Shown here in pieces: positions 49,193 to 61,900 of a stretch of DNA of 64,000 nucleotides. Source of the stretch: Begonia masoniana (Eukaryota; Streptophyta; Magnoliopsida; Cucurbitales; Begoniaceae); contig CM039512.1 in NCBI GenBank assembly GCA_022432975.1, forward strand, positions 2,714,519 through 2,778,518, given 5' to 3'. The notes beneath the pieces were generated by a model. That model had not been told where the DNA came from. It worked only from the letters and a program-made list of their open reading frames with translations, and did no database searches. The position numbers and the translations under genes are program-made. Position 1 is the stretch's first letter, and each line of letters starts with the position of its first letter.

Positions 49193-50183
49193 TTTTCTGA
49201 TTCCGGCTAAATTTGATTACGTTTACATTTAGGCCTCTTTATAAATCGTGGAATTTGCTTGCTGTCTGATTGTTCAGGCTTGTCTTGTATCATGTAATTA
49301 GTTTAACACTATATTTTCACTATCTGATGTTCACTTGTTCTTCAATTCCCTAATATTTCTACGACGAAAACCACTGCCTTGCTTTAAGAATAAAATCAGC
49401 ATTTGATCATTGATCATGTTCAAGGATTGATCATGTTTAAGGAATTGAATTCTTCAAATGCTAGAATAGGACTCAAACCTCCACGCTCTTTAGCGCGAGA
49501 TTTTGAGTCTAACGGAACTACCATTTCACCACCAAGACATTTTGAAAATCATATTCTATGAATATGATATCTATCGAGTGTAATGGATGAAATATATGAC
49601 TTAAGACAAAAGTGGAGTGTTAGAGTCTTTCTAATGATCGGTCCAGTCATATAGGACTGAGTCGGACATCCAATTGCTTTGATCTACATTATCCCGTGGT
49701 TGTCTCATATTATAGAAAAAAGATGTAGATCAATTACACCAATCAGAATTTTTCTTTGGATTTGAAGGGTTGTTCATAGGAGAGTGTCATAAACCAGTAA
49801 TTCATCAAACAGTTTTTAGTGAACTCTTAATTTTGGTGTTGTTATGGCATTAACTTGGAAGAATTAGACTGGTATCTTAACTTCAGTTCATCCATGATTT
49901 TGTTTTTGACATAATTGCAGCTTCAGGGATGAAATTTGGAAGAACCCAAATGAGAGAAGAAATGCCAGAAATTTCAGAAACTTTTCTGGTGTATTCAGCT
50001 CTTGCTCTTTTCATCTTCTCCATTTTCTACAACGTGTTGTTCTATGCGATTATAAAGCCTGCCATAGATGGTCAACAAATGGCTCCATCTCCTCCTGTTG
50101 AAGAAATACCAAAAGCAGCAGTTTTGCAGCAGCTGTCTTTTCCTTCTTATCTCAGAGATTTCCCTTCAATGGCAAAGCCTTGA
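48710..50183 (+). CDS. Small chloroplast-type single-span membrane protein with SIR-like transit peptide
   Basis: Two exons, 48710-49142 and 49921-50183, join in phase 1 and give 231 residues. Residues about 12-55 ([20 protein letters not shown], then SRNDYFASPSVAS) match the SIR transit peptide encoded at 51347. After this comes unrelated sequence: a charged helix (EIDPEKAREALQDLDQQLES), then REEMPEISETFLVYSALALF, a single membrane span to about residue 188 and a short Pro-rich tail. The later part resembles small, uncharacterised plastid membrane proteins of plants (recalled, no name). The upstream ATG at 48710 adds 11 residues that correspond to SIR 5' UTR; the ATGs at 48743/48746 match the SIR start. 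Function unknown. Confidence 0.8.
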
Positions 50184-50315
50184 ATTCTACAAGTTCTAGA
50201 AACAGATTTGTAGTTTGGATATTTGTGTATATGTTTTTTATGAATTTTGAAGCAATTTTTGAAAACAAAAAACTTTTTTTTTATTATTAATTTAATAAAA
50301 CAAAGGATAATTAAC

Positions 50316-50338
50316 AAAAAAAAAAAAAAAAAAAAAAA
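50316..50338. repeat. Poly(A) run of 23
   Basis: A23 about 130 bp after the stop codon of the small gene. Could be a homopolymer in the 3' flank or the tail of a retroposed fragment. Confidence 0.9.
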
Positions 50339-50357
50339 CCGTAAGCTATAGGGGAGA

Positions 50358-50714
50358 TTAGCAAATTCACCATTAAATTATACTCCGTTAACAAAACAAC
50401 CATTATCGTCAATTTTCCTTTAAAAATTTGTTCGTACGAAAGCCCGTAAAATAATGTAATACTATGGAAGCCCGCCCCTGAATAGTGGGCTCCTGTTCAT
50501 TTTTGCCCTCTAGAGCAGGATCTTGTCCTCGAGTAGCGAGTTCGATCCCGATTTGAAGAAATAAAAGCAGACCAATAAAAAGTGAGAGTCCGCTAGTGGG
50601 AACCGAGCTCTTGTCGTACTCACAAAATAAGTAAGCAGGATTCCGCTCTCGAAGGGCAGAAGTCCCACGAAGGTTGTTTTGTTAACAAAAATAATTTAAA
50701 GGTAAAATTATCAA
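50358..50714. mobile_element. Possible MITE, about 360 bp
   Basis: Ends are imperfect inverted repeats of about 40 bp: the left has TTAAATTAT, then GTTAACAAAACAACC, and the right has GGTTGTTTTGTTAAC, then ATAATTTAA. The inside is GC-richer than its surroundings. No open frame of note. Confidence 0.55.
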
Positions 50715-51346
50715 TGACTTCGTAATTTAATATTTATTTTTATTAATTATCTTAAAATAAATAACGAGTAATATTGGCTGCTTGCCTCATTGCATACTTG
50801 TATGGGCACTTCGAAAAGCCATTTAAATACTAGTAGTCTTCTTTGACTCTTTTCCCTCCTCAGTGACCGAATTCCGACCAGGTTCAATGTTCCTAGACAT
50901 TCAATTCCTCCCTCTTCACGCGCTTGACGGCGTATGCCATCCAATCTCCTTTCTCTTCTAATAATAAAAATATAGACTGTATTAGAAGCTATTTAGTTCT
51001 TCAATTTATTCATTTAAAAACAATTACAGTAATAATTTATTTTTTTTCAATTTCACGCAGAATTAATAAATAAAAAATTTATGATAAATTATCAATAATT
51101 AAAATGATAAAATATAATGATTAAAATTATTTTTTTATTTAAAAGCGTGGCAGCACGCGCGAGCGGATATTTGTGACTTGTGATGAAGATTGTAAAGTCT
51201 CTTTTTCTATTTCTCTTTTTTTTTTTCGTTTAATACTTATTTTGATTCACCAGCCGATCTCACTTCTCCCTTCTCTTCTCTCTCCTCTCTCTCTGCAACA
51301 GCTTCGCATTCCGGTGATATTGAGGGAGGAAGCCCTAGGATCGGCG
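50715..51346. other. SIR promoter and 5' leader
   Basis: AT-rich, with a CT-rich leader (TCTCTCCTCTCTCTCTGCAA, 51278-51297) before the SIR start. The last 50 bp match the leader of the chimeric gene at 48.7 kb. Confidence 0.5.
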
Positions 51347-54300
51347 ATGACGACGTCGCTTGCAGCTTCAAACGCTGTGGTCTACAAGGATGCTAAGCTT
51401 CAGATTCAGAAATTCCAGGGGCTGCGCTCTTCCACTTCCCTCTCGTTGTTGAGCAGAAATGTTTACTTCGTCTCTCCCTCTGTTGCTTCTCCTTCTTCGT
51501 CGCCTTCAGTTGTCAGAGCTGTGGCCACGGTGTGATGTTTCTTTCCAATGTTTTTTCGTTTTTAATGGAAGTTTTGGAGTTGATTTCTTTGATCGTTTAT
51601 GGTTTTTGAGGCTCTATTTGGTAGGCAGAACTGAGAAAATGTAACATATGAATTCCTGTTATAATTTCTTCATTTGAATATCCAAAAGAGTGAAGTTCTG
51701 CAAACTATGTTATATTGTGTCTTTCTTGTGTATTTTGTGTCAAACTGCGCAGTGTTTTTCCTTCCTTTTTTTTTCCCAAATTATGGGCTGGTTAGAAAAC
51801 TCAGTGAAAAGCTAACTATTTCTGTAGTGGGGACAAACCTTATGATAACGAGACGTGTGTTTAATAGAATAATAACGTCAGATATTTTACGAATTTCGTC
51901 ATTTTCAGGATATTTGGTTGTTCTTTATCTAGAATTCTAGGTCGATAGAACTGCATGCAAATAGGAAAGACAACGTGAACTGTCGAGTACTGTTTGGTTT
52001 GCTCATTAAATCCAACTTTGATATCTTGCAACTCTTCTTTTCACTTATTAATGATATTTTTGTTTGGAGGACATGAACTCCGAAAAATCTCACTTCAAGT
52101 TCATGCTTGAAAGATGGTGAATGTGAGATTGTATATTTAAATCATTTTATACTAAGTTCAAGATTCTGATGAGTTATATCATCTTTTTGAAGCCAGCGAA
52201 GCCCAATACAGCCACCGAGACAAAGCGTAGTAAAGTAGAAATATTTAAAGAACAAAGTGATTACATTAGATATCCTCTTAATGAACAGTTGTTGACTGAT
52301 GCCCCAAACATTAATGAGGCCGCTACACAACTGATCAAGTTCCACGGTAGCTATCAGCAGTATGATAGAGAGGAACGTGGTCAGAAGTCTTACTCGTTCA
52401 TGCTTCGTACAAAGAATCCATGCGGAAAAGTGTCTAACAAACTCTATTTGACTATGGACGATCTTGCTGATGAGTTTGGAATAGGAACACTCCGTTTGAC
52501 CACCAGACAAACATTTCAGCTTCATGGAGTTCTGAAAAAGAACCTTAAAACAGTTATGAGCACCATTATCAGGAGCATGGGTTCGACTCTTGGTGCTTGT
52601 GGTGATCTTAACAGGAATGTTCTTGCTCCAGCTGCTCCAATTGTTAGAAAGGATTATCTGTTTGCACAACAAACTGCAGAAAATATCGCTTCTTTATTAA
52701 CTCCCCAGTCTGGTTTCTATTATGACATATGGGTTGATGGGGAGAAAATGATGTCAGCAGAGCCTCCTGAAGTTGTGGCAGCCAGAAATGATAATTCTCG
52801 TGGAACAAATTTTCCTGATTTGGCAGAGCCCATATACGGCACTCAATTTCTACCTAGGAAATTCAAAATTGCAGTTACTGTACCAACAGATAACTCAGTG
52901 GACATTCTGACAAATGATATCGGCGTTGTTGTTGTTTCTGATGCTGATGGAGAACCACAAGGGTTTAACATATATGTAAGAATAATGTGGATCTCAAAGT
53001 TCATCTAGATTCAGTTCATTCTCTTCTACAGATTTTCGTTATCATTTTTATTGCTTTTGCAGGTTGGTGGTGGTATGGGAAGAACTCATAGATTGGAGAG
53101 TACTTTCCCTCGTCTGGCTGATCCATTAGGATATGTGCCTAAAGAAGATATTTTATATGCAATCAAGGCTATTGTTGTCACACAGCGTGAGAATGGCAGA
53201 AGAGATGATCGTAAGTATAGCAGAATGAAATATTTGATCAGTTCATGGGGGATCGAGAAATTTAGAAGTGTTGTTGAGAAATATTACGGCAAGAAATTTG
53301 AGACATTTCGCGATCTGCCTGAGTGGGAATTTAAAAGTTACCTGGGATGGCATGAACAGGTTAGTTTAAGTGACGCAATTGATATTTTTAACTTCGGCTT
53401 TACTTCTGTGAGGACCTGTTTTATATTACATTTGTTTTCTCAAATCTAGGGTGATGGAAGTTTATTTTGCGGCCTCCATGTTGATAATGGTCGAGTTGGA
53501 GGGAAAATGAAGAAGGCGCTAAGGGAGGTAATAGAGAAGTACAATCTAAATGTTCGGATCACCCCAAATCAAAACATCATATTATGTGACATTCGTAATG
53601 CATGGAAGCGTCCAATCACAACTATTCTTGCCCAGGCAGGTCTACTGGTAAGACAAATTATTATTGCAGCAGATCAAGATAGATTTTGAAATAGTTGGTC
53701 TTTCTTTCTGTGCTGTAGTCTGCACGCCATAAATTTTGTTTTTCCCCTTTTTTCTTCTCAAGATGTGATCGAAGAGGATGAGCAAAGATTTAGTTGTATG
53801 CTTCTCATCATAGAACTAAGGAAATAACTAAACACAGTTGATGAATCATTTCTCTCTGATAGTTAAGCTAGTCTTCTATCATTAAAAGTTCTGCTTTCAT
53901 TTGGGGGAGGTTGGTAAACACTTGGTTGTTAAAAAACAAATGGACATATGTTACGGAATTCAATTCATATACTTTGCTTTCTCTACCCGCTTTGTTTTGG
54001 AACATTATTTTTTGGGCAGCAAAAAGTTTGTTGCTGCTGGCTTAGTTTTGTTTATGGAAATTATACTTTTGATATTTGTTTTCTGTTTCGAGTTCACGAA
54101 GTCTGAATGCATCTAACTAGGTGCTGGAAAGTTAATCTGTCCGATTTTTTTTTTTTTTTTTTTTTCTGTCCCACTTGAAGTGGTGTAAACTTGATGACAT
54201 GTTTTAGACTACAACCCGAAAGATCTTGCTCATTTTTCTCATTGTTAGCTATTTAATATATTTGTCCAAATATTTTTCCAGTTTTTTGTCTCATAGGTCA

Positions 54301-55382
54301 AGGTTTTCTCAATTCATTTCATATTCTTTGTAACATACGTGTGAAATCATATTTCAGCATCCTAGGTATGTTGATCCCCTCAATATAACTGCAATGGCAT
54401 GCCCAGCCTTGCCACTTTGTCCGTTGGCAATAACTGAAGCCGAACGAGGGATTCCTGATCTAATTAAGCGAGTTCGAGCTGTGTTTGAGAAGGTATCGAA
54501 AATCAATCCTTTTCTGATTGGGTTTGCAGTGAGATTGTTACAGTTATTTTCTCTAGGCTTTCATCAGCTAAGTGACTGAGGATTATGAAAATTTACGGTA
54601 GATGAGTTTGGCAATCAATTCATTGGTACAGTTTTCCTGATTTCAGGTTGGTCTCAAGTACAATGAATCTGTAGTTATAAGGGTGACCGGTTGCCCCAAT
54701 GGTTGTGCTAGACCATACATGGCCGAACTTGGTTTGGTTGGGGACGGCCCCAACAGCTATCAGGTGTCACAAGCTTCATCTGCTCTTCCTTTTCCTAATT
54801 GAGAATTTGCAAGTGAATACCCATTTTTGAGCACGTGTTTTTCGTGTATTTTATCTTTTTTAAACCAGATTTGGCTGGGAGGAACACCTAATCAAACTTC
54901 TATCGCACGAAGCTTCAGGGATAAAGTTAAGATTCAGGAACTGGAGAAAGTCTTGGAACCCTTATTTTATTATTGGAAGCGCATACGGCAGTCAAAGGAA
55001 TCATTTGGCGACTTTACTACCCGCATGGTGAGCATTGGAGTAAACAAAAGTTTTTGTTCCCTTCTCTTTTTCTGTCTTTTAAAAGTTAAATGTAGTGTCA
55101 ATTTGCTGTATTTTGATGTTGGTCATTCAAACAATATTTAAGGGGATAATTAATTTTTTGACTAAAATTTTGCAGGGATTTGAGAAACTTCACGAGTTGG
55201 TTGACAAATGGGAAGGTCCTGTGGTTGCACCTGCTCGTCACAACCTAAAGCTTTTTGCTGACAGGGAAACATATGAGGCCATGGATAACCTAGCAAAACT
55301 CCAGGACAAGAATGCTCATCAGTTAGGCATGGAAGTCATTCGCCACTACGTAGCAGCCCAGCATAATGGGAAGGGCGAATGA
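51347..55382 (+). CDS. SIR: Ferredoxin-sulfite reductase, chloroplast
   Basis: Reduces sulfite to sulfide with electrons from ferredoxin in plastid sulfur assimilation; binds siroheme and a 4Fe-4S cluster. Eight exons give 692 residues: 51347-51529, 52193-52975, 53063-53359, 53450-53647, 54358-54492, 54647-54763, 54869-55027 and 55176-55382. All introns are GT-AG and phase 0. Exon 1 encodes the transit peptide, ending VVRAVAT, then [20 protein letters not shown]. The cluster/siroheme cysteines are present as C502-x5-C508 ([11 protein letters not shown]) and C548-x3-C552 ([10 protein letters not shown]). Substrate-site blocks [19 protein letters not shown] and [13 protein letters not shown] are intact, as is the DNA-binding-type Lys/Arg-rich C-terminal area. 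Length and exon order are normal. The first exon has related copies at 47.9 and 48.7 kb. Confidence 0.97.
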
Positions 55383-56284
55383 GTGAATGAAGGACGGCAA
55401 TGGCCTAGAGATTTCCCAATGCAATCGAGCAACAACCGTCCTAGCTGTTACTATTCGGTAACAACTCTGGGAATTAATAACGGGTTTCGAATGATTCTAT
55501 ACCAAAATTTTGTTCGACTATCTGCTTTTTGTCCTCCCTTTTTACCTGGTCCTGAATTTGTTTGGGTTTCTATCCCATTAATCTTGCCCTGAACAAATGC
55601 TTTGGTCTAGTAGACGTCCTTTAATTATCATGCTTTCAATAGCACCTCAGAAATTCTTTCAATCATTCTTTGCCTGTGGCTGTTTCTTAGATATGATGAT
55701 CTTGTCTCTTATCTTTTATGGATTTGAACATACTTGACATGTTAGATTCGATGTCTTCTGTGAAGAAACATGTCTTCGTAGAGCTGAAAAATAAACCAGT
55801 TTCGTAGCATTGAGAGTTCCTTTTTTCCCATCGTATAGAGCTGATTTTCTTCATTTGCTTCGTTTTCAATTTCATAGTTGGCTGTGATTTCTTTTCGCCT
55901 CTTTTTATTTTTTTTCACAGAGCTCTCTCGGCCGCAACTCGGAAGATACATCATCGCAGCACAGATGCTTCTGTCATCTTTTTATTTTTGACAGCTCTCT
56001 GGGTTCGCAATGCGATAATTGAATGCTGCGATGTCAATGATCTTTGGACAGGTTAGAAGCTTTGCATTCCCTGATAGTGTCTAGCTAAAGCTTTCGGGAT
56101 TCGACTCGGGTAAAACTTAACCCATTATCGAATGAACTACATTCTAATACTTCGATGATCACGCAATATTTTTCGTGCTTATCTTTTCTCCAATCAATAA
56201 CTGTGCAATTTGAATTCGTTCCAACTAGAAATAATGTGACATAGGACGAGTAGAGTCGTGAGAGAAATGTGCAAAAAAAAGAAG
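55383..56284. other. SIR 3' UTR and intergenic region
   Basis: No coding region is supported. Confidence 0.5.
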
Positions 56285-57251
56285 GGAAATTACCAAAAAC
56301 GACCATAAACTACGGTTGTTTTTCAATTTCAACCACAAAGTAATTTTTTTAACAATACAAACCATAAAGTATCAAAAATGTGTCAAAAATGACCACCCGG
56401 ACGGACGCTAACACACACCGTCCGTCCGGGTCACTGTTCACGTGAACAATGACCTGTTTAAGTTCGTTTTTTTTCGTTTTATAAATTAATTTTTAAAAAA
56501 TACTAAACGATATTGAATTTACTTAAAATTTTTATCACATATTTCCAACGTTATGAGAAGATAATCTGAAAAGTTTCGTGATTTTACAATACTTATATGA
56601 TTTATTATAATTTTTTTACGTACGTTTTATAAAATAATTGACTAAAATTATAATAAATGATACAAGTGTTAGAAAATCACGAAAAGTTTCAGATTATCTT
56701 CTCATAACGTGGTGAGTGAACAGTGACCTGTTTACATTCGTTTTTCTCAATTTTATAAATTAATTTTTAAAAAATATTAAACAATATTGGATTTATTTAA
56801 AAATTTTATCACATATTCACCATGTTATGAGAAGATAATCTGAAAAGTTTCGTGATTTTACAATACTTATATGATTTGTTATAATTTTTTTACGTAAGTT
56901 TTATAAAATAATTCACTAAAATTATAATAAATCGTACAAGTGTTAGAAAGTCACGAAAAGTTTCAGATTATCTTCTCATAACGTGGTGAATATGTGATAA
57001 AAATTTTAAGTAAATTCAATATTGTTTAATATTTTTTAAAAATTAATTTATAAAACGGAAAAAACGAACTTAAACAGGTCACTGTTCACGTGAACTGCGA
57101 TCCGGATGGACGGTGTGTGTTAGCGTCTGTCCGGGGTGGTCGTTTTTGGCACATTTTCGATACTTTATGGTTTGTATTGTTAAAAAAATTACTTTATGGT
57201 TGAAATTGAAAAACAACCGTAGTTTGTGGTCGTTTTTGGTAATTTTTCAAA
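56285..57251. mobile_element. Large foldback element with about 450-bp arms
   Basis: The left end (ATTACCAAAAACGACCATAA, then ACTACGG) is repeated in inverse at the right (CCGTAGTTTGTGGTCGTTTT, then TGGTAAT). The arms share CACACACCGTCC and TTCACGTGAAC and two internal palindromic modules (AGAAGATAATCTGAAAAGTT, then TCGTGATTTTA, with their reverse complements). There is no coding capacity. The termini resemble those of the MULE at 37.9 kb in style (AATTACCA..., CAAACCATAAAGTATC). Probably MULE-derived. Confidence 0.85.
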
Positions 57252-58948
57252 AAAGAAAGAAATGCATTAAATGAGTAATAATAGTTTATAGACTACAGAA
57301 TTCCCATGCCCATCTGTTCCTAACCACGTGTCCTACCACTATTCATTTGTACACTTTCCCAATGAAAACACAGTCAACTTTGATCAAATCAATCCCCTTT
57401 GACTTTTCCTTTCTCTTTTTTATTTTTCATTTTTTTTTAATTTAAAAAAAAACAAAGATTATTTGACAAATTGGGTTGTGTGACCCATGAATGCTGTGGG
57501 AGAGGGGGACCTTGCAAATCCTAAAATCTTTACCAATTACTTTCCTTTTTTTTAAAATTAATTACCCAATCTGTATTTAATAATTTTATTAAATCATTTA
57601 GCAGCCCAAAAATCTACCATTTTATTTCTTATTTTATTAAAAATTCTGATATTTTCAATCTAAATTAAAAAAAAAAAAATCTATAGAACATAAAGAGAGT
57701 GGCTGGCGGTTGAGAAAGCAACTTAGAAACTGCTTTGTTTTGAAAATTAAGTATGAAAATGAACCCACAATCCCTAATTAATCCTTCTGTTAATTATTTA
57801 ATAATTCAAAATTTGCTATATTTCATAGCCCACACAACATTTAATTTTTTGTTTTTTTTCATACTTAAAATATTTAATATAATTTTGACAAATTCTATCT
57901 CTTAAAATTTCACAATATAAAATTTGGAATTTTATAGCATATGAAATAATTATAATGTAAAACTAATTATTTATATATATGAAATGAAATTATTAATTTA
58001 ACTATTTTCATTCAATAAAAACACACACCTGAACTGAGCAATATCCTGCCTAGCAAACTCACACACAAACAAGTTGCATCAAAATCAACACTATAAATTG
58101 TTATTATTTTGTGATTTTATGACGAATTTCAACACATTAAGGTTTTGCACTACTAAATACTTGAGAATTTGACTCTAAATAATACAAGCTGACCCAACTA
58201 ATGAGCATTTAAAATAACATATATATATATATATGCATTAAATGTGGGCGTTTATAGTTGAGGGTTTGAAAGGTAGGGATGAGCTAACACAGATGGCGTT
58301 TTATTGGAGTAAGCTATCTGTTATCTTCAACTAGAACGAATAATTAATGATAAGACAAGCGTCTCATTTGTGTGTGATTTGTGTAAGACGAGATAATTTG
58401 TCAAATGAAATAGAAAAGGAAGATCCAAGTTCACATTAGATCCATGACCTAATGTCAAGCTGCATTTTTTGTTTGTCATCTACATTTATTTCTCTCACTT
58501 ACCAACTACCCCATCTCTCGCTTTCTCTCTCTATCCATAATTTTCGGAAGTTTTTGGGTGCACCCATGTTTTGATTTTTCAAAAGGTCAATCGGGGTTCG
58601 GGTTGTTATAGCCAGATGTTAGCTGTATTGGAGAGAAGAGTTTCGTTTTTAATTAAAGCTGATCAACCCCTTGTGTGTATTTTTGTCTTGTTTTGGTCGA
58701 ATTTTGATTCAACGTTCTGAAATTATCTTGGAATTGTGAGAAGTTAATTTTTTTATTTACTTTTTCGGGATAAATGTTCAAATGGGTTTACATAAAGAGG
58801 GTTGAAATGGTATGAGGAAGAAGAAGAAGTTCAGGGTGTCGACGAGCGTGTTGTTGTTATTATTAGGTAGATGTGGTTTGTTTATAACTGCATCCAAAAG
58901 AGGACATCTTGGGGAGAGAGAGAAGAGTAGTGAAGAGAAGAGGAAGCT
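57252..58948. other. Intergenic region and ABCG promoter/leader
   Basis: AT-rich; an (AT)8 run lies near 58219-58234. A 74-codon upstream frame (58812-59036) overlaps the ABCG start in another frame if the transcript begins before it. No gene is supported. Confidence 0.5.
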
Positions 58949-61900
58949 ATGGAGATTGAGGTGGAGAGCGGTAGCCGTGGAAGTGGAGATGGAGGATGGA
59001 GGAGAGAGATTGGGGAGGAGAGAGGAACGTTTCTAGTCTGGGAAGATCTGGCTGTTGTTCTTCCTAACTTTGGGAATGGACCCACTCGGAGGCTTCTTGC
59101 TGGTCTTACAGGCTTCGCTGAACCTGGTAGAATTATGGCGATTATGGGTCCTTCTGGTTCTGGGAAGTCTACTCTTCTTGATGCACTTGCAGGTTTTCTC
59201 TCTCTTCTCTCTTTCTACTTATCTCTCTACGGTTCTTGTTGTTCTATCTCCGGATGCTTCTGGTTTTGAGAATTATCCAATCTTCTTCAGCTTCTGCAGT
59301 TGCTTCCCATGTTTCTCTACTTTATCTCTCTAGAATTCTTTCTCGTCATCTCTCTCTATCTGTTTATGGGTACTTATGATTCTGTATATTTAGTCCACTC
59401 AATCTCGACTCTCTCAGATTCTCTCAATCTTGCACGTATCTCATTCTCTCTCTACTGTCTATCTTTCTCTCTCTCTAAGCCTGGCTTTCTCTCTCTATTT
59501 CTGTTCCTTCTGGTTTCTCTCTCCTCTCTCTAGACGAGTTCGGGGAAGCCATTGAAGGTCCTTCCATAAAATTTTCCGGGGAAATTCAACGTTCATTCTC
59601 AATTCATCGTCTAAAGTTTCAAGCTTTTATCAAGAACGGGAATATCTTTATCCGATTCTTCTTCTTCCCTTTCTTCTATAATATAATATAGAAATTCATT
59701 CTGCACCAGGCTTAGCTTGTCCTATATCCAAACACTAAACAAAATTTATTTTTTCTGATCGTGTCTTATTACTTCCACTTTCCTCGTTTAATTTCTTAAT
59801 TTATGCTGAAAATTGCTTTTATATATATGTTTTTTTGGCTCAGGTAGACTCTCAAAAAATGTAGTGATGACTGGAAATGTCCTGTTAAATGGGAAGAAGA
59901 GAGGACTTGAATATGGTGCTGTTGTGAGTTCCATCTTACCCCTCTAAAACTTTTCTGCTATGCTTGATCTCCGTCCAAACAATCACTTCCCAGAAACTTC
60001 TCTGATTTCACGATTGATTTCGCAGGCTTACGTGACCCAAGAAGATGTGCTGTTAGGAACTCTCACAGTCAAAGAAACAATAAATTACTCAGCCCATCTG
60101 AGGCTTCCGACTTCCATGTCGAAAGACGAGATCGAAAGCGTCGTCGACAGTACGATACTCGAAATGGGTCTTCAAGACTGCGCCGATAGGCTGATCGGAA
60201 ACTGGCATTTAAGAGGAATTAGCGGCGGCGAGAAGAAGAGATTGAGCATTGCCGTCGAAATCCTCACCCGCCCTCGTTTACTCTTTCTCGACGAACCGAC
60301 CAGCGGCCTCGACAGCGCCTCCGCCTTCTTCGTCATCCAGACGCTTCGAAGCGTCGCCCGGGATGGCAGAACGATAATTTCTTCGATTCACCAGCCCAGC
60401 AGTGAAGTCTTTGCGCTCTTCGATGACCTAGTTTTGTTATCTGGGGGTGAGACTGTTTATTTCGGAGAAGGAAAGATGGCTTTGCAGGTACTTAATTCAA
60501 TCATTTCTAGTTCAATTCTGACTTAAATTTCATAATAAATCAAAGAAAATCTCAATGAATGAATTGCAGAGTTTGGTTTTGAATCTTAGTCTGTTGATTT
60601 TTGCAGTTTTTCTCCGAATCCGGCTTCCCCTGTCCGAGCAGAAGGAATCCATCCGATCATTTCTTGCGTTGTATAAATTCAGATTTCGATGTCATAACGG
60701 CGACATTGAAAGGATCGCAGAAAATTCGAGTACGTTTTGATTTACTAAACATTTAATCGCTTTCGACTCGCAGTTTGTAGTATTTATCGAGTAAACGAAA
60801 ATGGGGATTAAGTTCTTGTTATGATCATACAGGACATAATCCCAAAAGCATCAGACCCTTTCACAAATTTAGCAACCACAGAGATCAGAGCAACACTCAT
60901 CGAAAAATATCGAACATCGAAGTATGCATCGATGGTGAAGGCGAAGGTTCGAGAACTGTCGACCAGCGTAAGAATCTCGAATTGTTTTTCATTTTCTTTC
61001 AAGTTAAACAAAACGTTTTAAAAGATTTAAAATGATGAAATGCAGGAAGGCTTCGACATCAAAACGAAAAATGAATATCAAACTAGATGGTGGAAGCAGC
61101 TTTCAACGCTGACTCGAAGGTCGTTCGTAAACATGTCGAGGGATGTGGGATACTTCTGGTTGAGGATAATTATATACATAGTTGTAGCTATATGTGTCGG
61201 CACAATATATTACGATGTCGGCACGAGCTATACTGCTATTTTTGCTCGAGGAGCGTGTGGTGGATTTGTAACGGGGTTCATGACGTTTATGACTATAGGT
61301 GGATTCCCGTCGTTTGTCGAAGAAATGAAGGTGAGTCTACTCATGGCTTTTTTATCATATGATTATGATAAGTCTCAAACCTTATTATACTCTACAATCG
61401 TGACTCTTGACCCGTAGCTCATTAATTGGTGCAATGAATGTCTTATTTTATTTATGTACAATTTGTCTTAATCATTACACTACTTAACAAGTGACACGTA
61501 ACGTCAGGAAGTAAGATTAGAGCGTAGAATTAGAAAGTAAATTTAGAATTACTCTTTTCTAAATATAGGAAATTAAGAGAGAATCGAGTCTCTCGAATTG
61601 CTGATTAAGGTATATTTATTTTCCGGTTTTCATCTTGCAGATGTTTTACAAAGAAAGGATGAATGGATACTACGGAGTGACGGTCTTCATTTTATCGAAC
61701 TTCTTCTCTTCGTTTCCTTTCTTGGCCGCGATTTCAATAGCGACCGGGACGATAACGTTCTTCATGGTGAAATATCAGCCGGAGTTTCCTCGATACGCAT
61801 ACTTTTGTCTCAATATTTTTGGGTGCATATCTGTGATAGAAGGTCTCATGATGGTTGTGGCCTCATTGGTTCCAAATTTTCTCATGGGAATTGTTACGGG

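Noticed and set aside
50515..50570. GAGTTCGATCCC resembling a tRNA-type B box, hinting at a SINE
   Set aside because: No A box at the right distance and no clear tail or target duplication; the segment is better explained as the inside of a MITE with inverted ends.
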